Below are positions 25,766 to 35,352 of a stretch of DNA of 64,000 bases, piece after piece (within the stretch, counting starts at the first letter, position 1; each line of letters begins with the position of its first letter). A program made the translations under genes and the position numbers. The stretch comes from Epiperipatus broadwayi (Eukaryota > Onychophora > Udeonychophora > Euonychophora > Peripatidae). Under the pieces are notes generated by a model. It searched no databases, had not been told where the DNA came from, and worked only from the letters and a program-made list of their open reading frames with translations. The stretch spans positions 1,988,001 to 2,052,000 of the forward strand of contig JAQFVV010012395.1 in assembly GCA_028023455.1 (NCBI GenBank). The letters are read 5' to 3'.

Positions 25766-25808
25766 ACCTCTGACCATGGTTTCATACCCTGGCACTCCTC
25801 AGAGAGGT
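25766..25808 (-). ncRNA. hammerhead ribozyme motif, family B (best preserved copy)
   Basis: On the minus strand: stem I ACCTCT, core CTGAGGA (position 7 is free in the hammerhead consensus), stem II GTGC-CAGG-GTAT (two Watson-Crick and two G-U pairs), GAA, stem III ACCATGGT (perfect palindrome), pre-cleavage C, and stem I AGAGGT (6 of 6 pairs). Every invariant core base is present. Compared with family A, all three stems differ in sequence but keep their pairing. This is the copy most likely to cleave. Confidence 0.78.
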
Positions 25809-25981
25809 GCTAGGATAGGTTCAAATACTAGATCTAAAAACACTAACCCAAAGCCAGCATTTAACTAAAAGTTATCTATGTAGGTGTTAAAAATTTCAGA
25901 TTTTTCACTCAATAGATAACTTTTAGTTAAATGCTGGCTTTGGGTTAGTGTTTTTAGATCAGTGTCTGAACCTACTGTAGC

Positions 25982-26024
25982 ACCTCTCTGAGGAGTGCCA
26001 GAGCACAAAACCATGGTCAGAGGT
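25982..26024 (+). ncRNA. hammerhead ribozyme motif, family B, second arm (G12 mutated)
   Basis: Stem I ACCTCT/AGAGGT, core CTGAGGA, and stem II GTGC/GCAC (4 of 4 pairs) with loop CAGA are perfect. The GAAA block reads AAAA at 26007-26010, so the invariant G12, the catalytic general base, is lost. Stem III ACCATGGT and C17 are kept. Predicted inactive. Confidence 0.72.
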
Positions 26025-26119
26025 TTGGGGGGGGTCCTGACAGAGATATTTTAAATGCTTTCTCTAGCTAAGGATTTATCACAAAGCTTGTTGAGGAATT
26101 GGTAATCCTCATTGTTTAC

Positions 26120-27172
26120 TAATTGATTGTTTCGGTGACACTTTTTCTGTCATTGATCAAAGTCTTTTAAAGATTTGCAAAATCAGTTCTATTTTGTAAA
26201 GAAATAAAAAAAACCCTATCCGTACAATCCACATGATATTATTCCAAGTCAGCCTTAAATATTTTGATATAGTAATGTAGCCAGGGAAAGTAATGTGTGA
26301 GTACATATAAATTGAAACGATAAAAGAAAAAGAGAAACATCACATATAAGATTACTTATATAAATGTTAATAATAAAATTTGTTACTATTTAAAAATATT
26401 AAATAAGCATTTAATATTAGTCTAAATAAATAAATTAACAAATATATAAAGGATTTAATGTTCACGCCATCTTGCACTTATAACACAACAACATAGATTC
26501 AACAAAACTCCAAATAGAAACAAGATAGTCAAAACAACATTGTAAACCTATTATGCTTGGTTTGATATCAATGTACACATTAGAAATAATAAAATATTAT
26601 TGAAACTAATAAATAAACTAAAACAAATACTAGTAAATAGATTTTTTTTGTTGTTGTTGAGATATTTTTGAGTTTGGCAAAACTCACAAAATTCAATTGT
26701 TAAGCTATTTATTAGTACTAGAAGAAAAATGGTATATTGTAAAAAGGATTAATTTCCAAAAAAGAATTAATAAATGTTAATATTTTTGAATCTAAAAAAA
26801 GCTAGAAAGAAAATTTTAGCTAATTACGATCTTAAGTCAATTTCAAGGACAAAATATTTCATAAACAAACAATTATTACCTTAATATATGACTATTTTAT
26901 TAACTTTTACTTAAAATAAGGAAGACTAAACTCTTCATATTCTTAAGAAATATGTATTTGTGCAATTAATATAGCTGGCTATAATACCTAGATGCACATA
27001 AGTTCAATATTTTCAATGTAAAGAATAATACTGATAAGTTCTCCATCCAGATAACACAAATGGATTAATTGTCACTGACTATCTGAAGTTGATACTTTAA
27101 AGTATTTTATATAAAACAAGAAGCTATTCAATTCAATGTCTATATAATAAAAAAGGTTGAATTTGACAGTGT
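26120..27172. other. AT-rich DNA without a recognisable gene
   Basis: No coding similarity, repeats shared with other parts, or structural motif were found. Confidence 0.5.
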
Positions 27173-28933
27173 TGTTTATGTGTTAAAACACATAAAAATG
27201 CCGTTTAACCATGGCCTGGCACTTACAGCTAAGAAAACAATTGTGTTTATCTTAGCAATTGCTGGCCACTTGATGGCTTTGCACAGAAATATTATGGCCT
27301 GTTTTGTGCTTTGTGACACTTTATGCAAATTTGCATAATTCACTGATCACTACGATATCATCTGAAGGTGTTTGCATTTCAAATGGCACAAGTTTTGATA
27401 TCTCCATAGCAGAGTAATTTAATTTCTATTTAAATCACACACTCTTACTCATTAAAAATTGTCACATCATCTCCACACTTCCCTACACAATGTGGAAATT
27501 GCAAAATATTGGGAAAGGGTAGGACTGAACATGTTTCGACTGAGCTCATATGAAAACTCACGCTTTTGCAATATGAGACAAATAAAATGGTGCACAAATT
27601 GTGCCACTTACCAATGTTAGTCAGGTTCCTGCAACCGAATGTATTCCATTCCTAAAAATAAAATATTAAAGATGTAGTAGAAAAAATAAGGGGAAAATAG
27701 AAATCACATAACTGAAATCACCGTACAGCCAAAAAAAAAGTTACTGTATTTTAAATCTGAAAAAATAAAATGAATGTGTAAAAGTCTGAAGTTTTGATGT
27801 TATTGTAATTTTTTTTGTGCTGGTGTGTTGAAAGTATCAAAAAATGTAATTAATAGGAAAAGTTATTTTAAAAAAAATGGCAAAATCGACATCACTTAAT
27901 AGAAATAAAAAAAAAAAAATCACCATATAGTCACCATCTTTTTTTAAAAAAAAAAGACAATGAAAGTTGAAAAAGTCAAAAGTTTTGATCTTATTTTAAT
28001 TGTTTGGGGGGAGTGGGTTGAGAAATACTTTGTCTTCACTAAGACAAAAGATAAAGACAAAAGATAAAGACCAAAGTTATTTTTTGTTTGTTTTTATTTT
28101 TAAAAAAAGGTAAAAGAAATTGGTTTTAAAAATAAAAGTTTTAGTATATCAGTGGTATACAAATAAAGCCAAAAAAAATATCGCCTTATAGGCCAAAAAA
28201 AGTGGCCATATTTTTAAACAACAACAACAAAAAAAAAAACTTGAAAAAAAGTCAAAAGTTTTGATCTTATTTTAATTTGGGGGTGGGAGGTGGATTGAGA
28301 AATACTTTGTAAAAGTTATAGACAGATGTTATTTTTTGGTTGTTTTTATTTTTAAAAAAAAATGTAATAAAAATTGATTTCAAAAATAAAAGTTGAAGTC
28401 CAAAAAGATCTTATTTTAATTTTTTTTGGGGGAGTAGGTTGAGAAATACTTTGTCTTCACTGAGACAAAAGGTATTTTGGTTTGTTTTTATTTTTTAAAA
28501 AAGGTAATAGAAATTGGTTTTAGAAATAAAAGTTTTAGTATATCAGTGGTATACAAAAAAAGGCAAAAAATATATCACCTTATAGGCCAAAAAAAAGTGG
28601 TCATATTTTTAAACAAAAAAGAAACTTGAAAAAGTCAAAAGTTTTGATCTTATTTTAATGTGGGGTGGGAGTATTGAGAAATACTTTGTAAAAGTTAGAG
28701 ACAGAAGTTATTTTTTGGTTGTTTTTATTCTAAAAAAAGGTAATAAAAATTGATTTCAAAAATAAAAGTTAAAGCCAAAAAAAAAAAAAATCGCCATATA
28801 GCCAACCCCCCTCCCCCACTAAAAATGAAATATTAAAAGACAAAATAAAAAAAAATTAAGAGATCAAAAAAAGTCACCGTATTTTTAAAATTGCGACCTG
28901 ATAATGTTACATTTTATTGTTTTAACACATAAA
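27173..28933. mobile_element. unclassified repeat block with inverted end motif and internal poly-A-rich tandem units
   Basis: The left end has TTGTTTATGTGTTAAAACA and the right end its near mirror TGTTTTAACACATAAACAA. Both are followed by an AATGCCG-containing block. This could be a pair of terminal inverted repeats, but no target duplication is clear. Inside, after about 200 bp of higher-GC DNA, 27790-28790 is filled by about five diverged copies of a unit with the blocks GTCAAAAGTTTTGATCTTAT and TTGAGAAATACTTTGT. Two unit types alternate, giving a higher-order period near 0.4 kb. No protein is encoded. Confidence 0.5.
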
Positions 28934-29841
28934 CAATGCCGACAAGCGGCCATGACCGGCTATCAAAAGACAACCATAAAAAAATATTGTCCATTATAAA
29001 GCAGGTGCTGTTGCCAGTGAGGAAATCTATTGAAAGCTATACATTTATAATATACATATTGCTTTATCTTAAAAAAAGATGTATATTATTAAGCATCACT
29101 GAAATATCATGTAAATTTACATAGGAAAGATAAATGAAGGAAATATTTTGTTTACTTTCAAGTTATGAGGAAAATTATTATTTTACAATAAAAAGAGAAT
29201 AATAAAAAACTAACTTTATGATCAAAATAATTTCTATAACCCATTACCGATCTAATGATGTGTTAATGGGAACTAAGGAAAATAATTGCAAAAATCTAAA
29301 AAAAAAAAGTGATGTCTGTATCAAAAAAAAATAAAAAAAATTCATGCCATCATTTCATCAAAAGTTGTAACCTGGAGAAAATCTTAGAAAAAGAAATAGG
29401 AGAAAGTTGATATCTTAAGAAATAGAAGGAAGTTGATATCTTAAGAAATAGGAGAAAGTTAAAAATAAATTTGACTTAATGTAAAAGTTATTATATTTTA
29501 TTTTTATTAACAAATTCTTAAATCTAAATATATTTGCCTTAGTGCTTTTAAAAGAGCATGATTTTGATGCTTATTTTATAATCATACAAAGAATCACATT
29601 TATTCGATATTCGTGAACAAACTGGATAAATATATATGCAAACATTAAGATTAAACAATTCCTTGTAAAATATTTATCATCATTTTTATTAGAAAGTCAT
29701 TAAACGTAATAATAATTCAAATTTAATATTTCAATTTTAAACTACTTCTAATGTGATAAGTCTTTGTGATCAGCTATATTTATGACAGTTAGAAATTATA
29801 TACTCTATCTAAACTACCAGAGTTACTAATATAAATCATTC
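28934..29841. other. AT-rich DNA without a recognisable gene
   Basis: A short direct repeat of GAAGTTGATATCTTAAGAAA lies near 29404-29460. A 62-residue frame at 28936 has no recognisable similarity and is not called. Confidence 0.45.
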
Positions 29842-29950
29842 ACATGACCCACCACTCTCCACACTATCTCATAATACTGATACACTTGAACACATATATG
29901 TTGAAAAGATAAATAATCACCAATATATGTATTTCATGCTAAACCAGCAA
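29842..29950 (-). repeat. hammerhead repeat family C, copy truncated inside the ribozyme
   Basis: The stretch matches family C from GGTCATGTGA back through the A-box-like region, stem III and half of stem II. Homology stops within stem II, before the CTGATGA core. The truncation point inside the ribozyme is notable, since other copies in the window also break there. Confidence 0.85.
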
Positions 29951-29960
29951 ATAATGTCTT

Positions 29961-30178
29961 TCATAGATATAGCTTATCGCTTTTTGGGTCATCTTTCTTC
30001 AGCAAGTAATGCATCACCCACAGGAACTCCTCGGTGATACCCTTGGAAATGATGTTATCTCCATCTTCTGTAGTTGCTTTCCTTCTGGATCCATCTAAAC
30101 ATTTGAGACAGAACTTTTGATGTTTCAGTGCTTGTCTTATAGATAAAGTCACCATTCGATGGTGCTGTTTTCACGGTA
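29961..30178 (-). pseudogene. possible exon or processed fragment of an unrecognised protein
   Basis: The minus strand has unusually balanced base composition for this window. Just after a splice-acceptor-like TATTTTATAG, one frame reads FTVKTAPSNGDFIYKTSTE and then TSKVLSQMFRWIQKES, and the neighbouring frame then continues DGDNIISKGITEEFLW and VMHYLLKKDDPKSDKLYL before a stop. Both halves look like natural protein, so I infer one frameshift near 30080. I do not recognise the protein. It could be a terminal coding exon with a sequence error, a processed pseudogene or a chance frame. It ends only 11 bp from the family C fragment. Confidence 0.4.
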
Positions 30179-30611
30179 AAACTATAAAATATGATCATTC
30201 ACAGGCTGTTAATTATAATCATTTTGATGTGTTTTTTGTAATGCGAAAATAAAAATAAAAGAAAATCTTTTTTTTTAAATATTATTTTTTATTAACATAT
30301 ACAAATTAAATGATAATAATAAATGTGTTTTTTATTTTGCTTTATTAAAAAAATCAATTTTCTATCAGATATTTTTTTACTTGGTGTTACAGCTTTTTTT
30401 GTTGTTGTTGTTTAAAAACTCATAATCGTAATAAAAAGTAAAATTTCTTAGTCTTCCTTTTACATTTTATTTCTACAGAGAAACAGATATTATTGTGTTA
30501 CTGGTATTTTTTACTTTTTTAGTTTTCGTTTTACATTTTTTTTTTACAGACAAACAGATATTACCACTATTTTTTTTTTTCAAATAGAATGACAACAAAA
30601 AGTAAAAGTTG

Positions 30612-30800
30612 TTACGGTTAGGTTTAAGGTTAGTTTTAGAGTTAGGTTTAGGGTTAGTTTTAGGATTAGTTTTAGGGTTAGTTTTAGGGTTAGGTTTAGG
30701 GTTAGTTTTAGGGTTAGGTTTAGAGTTAGTATTAGGGTTAGTTTTAGGGTTAGGGTTAGTTTTAGGGTTAGGTTTAGTTTTAGGGTTAGATTTAGTTTTA
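30612..30800 (+). repeat. interstitial telomere-like degenerate TTAGGG/TTTTAGGG array
   Basis: About 190 bp of GTTAGGG, GTTTAGGG and GTTTTAGGG units, often in a 12-base rhythm (GTTAGTTTTAGG / GTTAGGTTTAGG). It gives Leu-rich chance frames on both strands. It may be a degenerate interstitial telomeric sequence or a satellite of similar composition. Confidence 0.85.
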
Positions 30801-32446
30801 GTCTTCTGTTGTTTGTAATTTTACTAACATCTATAAAATAAATGATAACAATAATACGTAAAGTATTTACCCAACAAAGTATAACAGTAGTCGGAGAAAA
30901 AAAAGAACATAAAAGTTTTCTAAACAACAACAAATATATATATATATACTTTACTTATTAACCATGTTTATAATATATGCTTTTTATGAAATTTAAAAAA
31001 CGAGTGTAGAATTGTACTATTCTTACTGGATATTTTTGTGTTTCCGCTATTTTTTACTTCAAAAATAAACACATGGTAGAATATTGTTTGACTCGTGGAA
31101 TGTTATGAACAGTACATTACTTGATGCGTTACTTAATTCCAACTCACTTTACACATATATCTTGTCAACATTTTCACAATTAAAACTTCAATACAGTACG
31201 TTGTAAAAAGTCTGATAATTATTACTTTACAAAATATGAACATTTCAATACTTTAAAATAAAAAAAATCCAATGAAAACAACATTTCCATCCAATTAAAA
31301 AAAAACACACCCTCTCACCAAGCCATAACAATTTTATAAAATGTGCGAATTCGGAATATTTATTTGCTGCGATGCGACATACATGCTGTACTGCGATGCA
31401 ACATAGTGGCCTGCAATCTGTAGCACAACAAAAAAGTTGTATTATAGAAAATGTGGGTTCGAACATGTTGGCTGTGGAAACGGCATTTTTATGTGTTTTA
31501 GTGCTAAAATGGCACCATAAAGTGGCATCTTTAGCTATAAGACTAGTACCGATGTTTCATTAGGCACTATACAGGTGAATATTAAATTATCACACTTTCT
31601 ATGGTCATGGATAATAGCACTTCAGCCCCAGGGCAATATTAAATTAACCAGAATACATTATGTAGTAGTTCATAATAGATTTATTTTTTCTTAATTTACT
31701 ATTCGGTATTTGATGGATTATATAAGAAAAAATTTTCTTCATTATTTATATACATGCTGGCAATGTTTTAATTTCTTTTTTATCCATGTTGAATAATAGC
31801 ATAGCTTTTATTTTAAATGTTAATTTCAAATCAATTCAGTTATTTTTATCTAACCTTATTAATCTATCAAAACTTTTTTCTGTTTAAATATTGGCTATAG
31901 CTTTTTTTTTATTTATAATTTTGCATTATGAAAATTATATGAATAATTTGGAATGTTCAAATATGTCATCCGTGTTCTTTTGGATTCAAACATTTGATCT
32001 TGAGATGTTGGTGTTATACAGTTATTATATTTTTTTGAAAATAACAAAAAATGATGAAAATGAACTGGATTTGCTTTTATACTGGGCTTAGTTTCCATTG
32101 TTTAGTATACTTGTATTTTTATTTCCTTTTTCATTGCTGTGTCTATTGTTGCGCATATTATATTGATTGTAAGTAAAAATAAAATTACATAATAGAATTC
32201 TGTTTTCACCTTCCACATTTGGTTACCTATTGACTACCTTGATATTAGGTCATTGCTATGTTTACTGAGTCTAATTCTTGCATCATAATGTAAAATACAT
32301 TGATATTTAATTCATTATTGTTATACTTATATATTTGTATGATTTCTTTAATGAGGGTTTTTATCTTTTTATTAGATAAGGCAAATTAATCTATTGTGAC
32401 ATTTATTCAATATAGTATTTAATAAAATAAACATTTGTTATATATA
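30801..32446. other. AT-rich DNA, one tRNA-like promoter block, no gene
   Basis: Around 31408-31475 an A-box-like TGGCCTGCAATCTG is followed 46 bp later by a B-box-like GGGTTCGAAC, in a locally GC-richer patch with CTGCGATGC repeated. It may be an old tRNA-derived SINE. Nothing else is supported. Confidence 0.35.
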
Positions 32447-32448
32447 TA

Positions 32449-33540
32449 CACCTGGGTATCATTTTACGCGATAGATAGGTTCCTCAGAAAACACGCGCAA
32501 ATGAAATTGCACAAAAATAGACATAACTTGCATTGAAAAAGGGGGGATGTGGTCTGTGATTTTTCAAAATTCGCATAAAAGCAAAGCACGAATGTAAAAT
32601 TACTTTAAAATTCGCACAAAAAAAATAAGGAAATAAAGTATGACTAATAAAAAATTTCAAATTTGAAAAAAATTGATACAAGACAAACTTTTTTTAACTA
32701 TAATATTTAATTTTATTCAAAATAATATATTTTTATGCATAATTTACAGTACAGTAATTTACATTTTTTATACATGTTTTAATTATTATCGCTATTTGTG
32801 AAAAACATGTTCGTTTGCAAACTGAGGAAATACAACTAGCGCCAACTTCACACTCATGTTGTGTCAATGGTTTTCTGGTGACAACGTAATTAGTAATTAA
32901 TCTTTGAGATTATTTTATTAATTGCTTATGAAACTAACAACTAAAAATTAAATTCTTATTTTTATTTTTGTCTTTAAATTTTTAATTTTCAATTCCATTT
33001 AAAAATCAAATTTCACATCACATTAATTTCAAGTCACCAAGTAATTTTTAAATTGTTAATTACAATTAAAAATCAGATTTTAATTTTTAATTGTCAAATT
33101 TAATTGTGCCCACTGCTATTACTCACCTTTTAAAAATAAACTTGTGGACACTAAATGATTAATACTGTAATTGATTATGTTCTTTTTTAAAAAGCAAAAA
33201 CAGAATGAGATTTAAAATGCAAAATTAACACGCACAATGTTTGAACAAATTTACATTATAATCTTGTAAAATTTAATGTATGTATACGTAAAATGTGGAA
33301 ATCATAATTTTAATTTCATTATTACATAAAATTTTACTATTATAAAGCACTGAAAATATTGAAATTACTAAGATGAAAGTCGAATTCCAATAATGTGCTA
33401 TTACTTTCAATATAACGTAAGTGTGCGAAATTTATTATTTAAAGTAATAGCGCATTATTTTAGTTTAACTTCCGGTGAAACATGAATCGTGTAACTTCAA
33501 AATCGTGTTAAATAAGTCCATGTAAAAAGAGACCCAGGTG
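32449..33540. mobile_element. Tigger/pogo-like MITE with TA target duplication
   Basis: The left end CACCTGGGTATCATTTTAC is the inverse of the right end GTAAAAAGAGACCCAGGTG, with 2 mismatches over 19 bp. The element is flanked by TA on both sides (32447-32448 and 33541-33542). Subterminal ACGCG, TTCGCATAAAAG and TTCGCACAAAA motifs resemble those of Tigger/pogo elements of the Tc1/mariner superfamily. It is 1,092 bp long and codes for no transposase, so it is non-autonomous. Its right edge touches the family A array. Confidence 0.75.
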
Positions 33541-33708
33541 TATTAGTAAAAATCAGTCATATATCACATGACCTATATAGCTTGTACTACTAATATGTAA
33601 TATATAAAGAGCCTGCTAATATAGCTCTAAACAAGCTTAATTATTTTATTTTTTATGATAAATGCTACAAGAGAAAATACATGAAGCCTTTATCTATGAT
33701 AGTCCCCA

Positions 33709-33749
33709 TCCCTAGACCGGTTTCAAGCTATGGCTCTCATCAGTGAGGA
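33709..33749 (-). ncRNA. hammerhead ribozyme motif, family A unit 1
   Basis: On the minus strand: stem I TCCTCA, core CTGATGA, stem II GAGC-CATA-GCTT (four pairs, one G-U), GAA, stem III ACCGGT (perfect palindrome), C as the pre-cleavage base (GTC triplet), stem I TAGGGA. One A-C mismatch weakens stem I; the sibling sequence at 34554 (CCCCAGACC) has TGGGGA, which pairs fully with TCCTCA (one G-U). All invariant core bases are present. Confidence 0.78.
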
Positions 33750-34131
33750 GCTAAGACCTTAGATTCAAAATATTAACTCAAGCCAAGCATTTATCTAATT
33801 CTTAAATATTAAGAAAAACATCCAAATCTTCAGACACCTACATGTCTTCAAACTCAGCTCTTTAACCAAAAAAAACTATATGAGCCTGAACTAAATTCAG
33901 TGATCCCATATATTAGTAGGCTTAGCAATTTAATATAGCCAAAGCCCTAATAGCAAAATTATAATATTAGTAAAAATCAGTCATATATCACATGACCTAT
34001 ATAGCTTGTATTACCAATATGTAATATATAAAGAACTTGCTAATAGCTCTAAACAAGCTTAATTATTTTATTTTATTGTGATAAATGCTACAAGAGAAAA
34101 TACATGAAGCCTTTATCTATGATGGTCCCCA

Positions 34132-34172
34132 TCCCTAGACTGGTTTCAAGCTATGGCTCTCATCAGTGAGGA
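34132..34172 (-). ncRNA. hammerhead ribozyme motif, family A unit 2
   Basis: Same layout as unit 1, 423 bp away, with core CTGATGA and GAAA intact and the GTC cleavage triplet kept. Stem III reads ACCAGT, losing its central pair. Predicted weaker than unit 1. Confidence 0.72.
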
Positions 34173-34895
34173 GCTAGGACATTAGATTCAAAATATTAAC
34201 TCAAGCCAAGCATTTATCTAATTCTTAAATATTAAGAAAAAGATCCAAATCTTCAGACACCTACATGTCTTCAAACTCAGCTCTTTAACCAAAAAAACTA
34301 AATGAGCCTGAACTAAATTCAGTGATCCCATATATTAATAGGCTTAGCAATTTAATATAGCCAAAGCCCTAATAGCAAAATTATAATATTAGTAAAAATC
34401 AGTCATATATCATATGACCTATATAGCTTGTATTACTAGTATGTAATATATAAAGAACCTGCTAATAGCTCTAAACAAGCTTAATTATTTTATTTTTTGT
34501 GATAAATGCTACAAGAGAAAATACATGAAGCCTTTATCTATGATGGTCCCCATCCCCAGACCGGCATCATAAAAAATAAAATAATTAAGCTTGTTTAGAG
34601 CTATTAGGAGGCTCTTTATATATTACATATTGGTAATAGAAGCTATATAGGCCATGTGATATATGACTGATTATTACTAATATTACAATTTTGCTATTAG
34701 GCTTTGGCTATATTAAATTGCTAAGCCTACTAATATATGAGATCACTGAATTTAGTTCAGGCTCATATAGTTTCTTTGGTTAAAAAGCTGAGTTTGAAGA
34801 CATGTAGGTATCTGAAGAATTGGATCTTTTTCTTAATATTTAAGAATTAGATAAATGCTGGACTTGAGTTAATATTTTGAACCTAATGTCCTAGC

Positions 34896-34936
34896 TCCTC
34901 ACTGATGAGAGCCATAGCTTGAACTGGTCTGCAGAC
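34896..34936 (+). ncRNA. hammerhead ribozyme motif, family A unit 4 (decayed)
   Basis: TCCTCA, CTGATGA and GAGC-CATA-GCTT are intact. The next block reads GAACTGGTC instead of GAAACCGGTC, so one A is lost. The 3' strand of stem I (TGCAGA) barely pairs. Predicted inactive. Confidence 0.65.
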
Positions 34937-35311
34937 GGGGACCACCGTAGATAAAGGCTTCATGTATTTTCTCTTGTAGCTTCATCATAAAAAATAAAAT
35001 ATGTAAGATTTTTTAGAGCTATTAGCAGGTCCTTTATATATTACATATTGATAATACAAGCTATATAGGTCATGTGAAATATGACTGATTTTTACTATTA
35101 TAATTTTGCTATTAGAGCTTTGGCTATATTAAATTGCTAAGCCTACTAATATATGGGATCACTGAATTTAGTTCAGGCTCATATAGTTTCTTTGGTTAAA
35201 GAGCTGAGTTTGCAGACATGTAGGTGTCTGAAGACTTGGATCTTTTTCTTTATATTTAAGAATTAGATAAATGCTTGGCTTGAGTTAATATTTTGAATCT
35301 AACATCCTAGC

Positions 35312-35352
35312 TCCTCACTGATGAGAGCCATAGCTTGAAACCACTCTGGGGA
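35312..35352 (+). ncRNA. hammerhead ribozyme motif, family A unit 5 (cleavage triplet mutated)
   Basis: Stem I TCCTCA/TGGGGA pairs fully (one G-U), the core CTGATGA, stem II and GAAA are intact. Stem III and cleavage triplet read ACCACTC instead of ACCGGTC, so stem III is lost and the triplet is CTC. Predicted inactive at the normal site. Confidence 0.68.

Larger units (their letters stand above)
25617..26119. repeat. hammerhead repeat family B, long inverted repeat
   Basis: Two arms of about 207 bp, 25671-25878 and 25913-26119, face each other around a 34-nt loop. Each arm is part of a family B unit. The left end (25617-25650) carries AAAATCAGTCATA and ATCACATGACC, the same block that starts each family A unit. 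The family is thus a relative of A. The palindrome may have formed by head-to-head insertion or template switching. Confidence 0.92.
33545..34564 (-). repeat. hammerhead repeat family A, three tandem units (minus-sense ribozyme)
   Basis: The block AGTAAAAATCAGTCATATAT starts units at 33545, 33969 and 34391 (periods 424 and 422 bp). Units 1 and 2 are about 95% alike by eye. Unit 3 stops at 34564, inside ribozyme stem III (reading CAGACCGG and then jumping to inverted sequence). Each unit holds the ribozyme near its middle and the shared TCACATGACC block (GGTCATGTGA in ribozyme sense) near its start. Confidence 0.93.

Noticed and set aside
30580-30933. Leu/Thr-rich frames on both strands
   Set aside because: They arise from the TTAGGG-like repeat; no protein signal.
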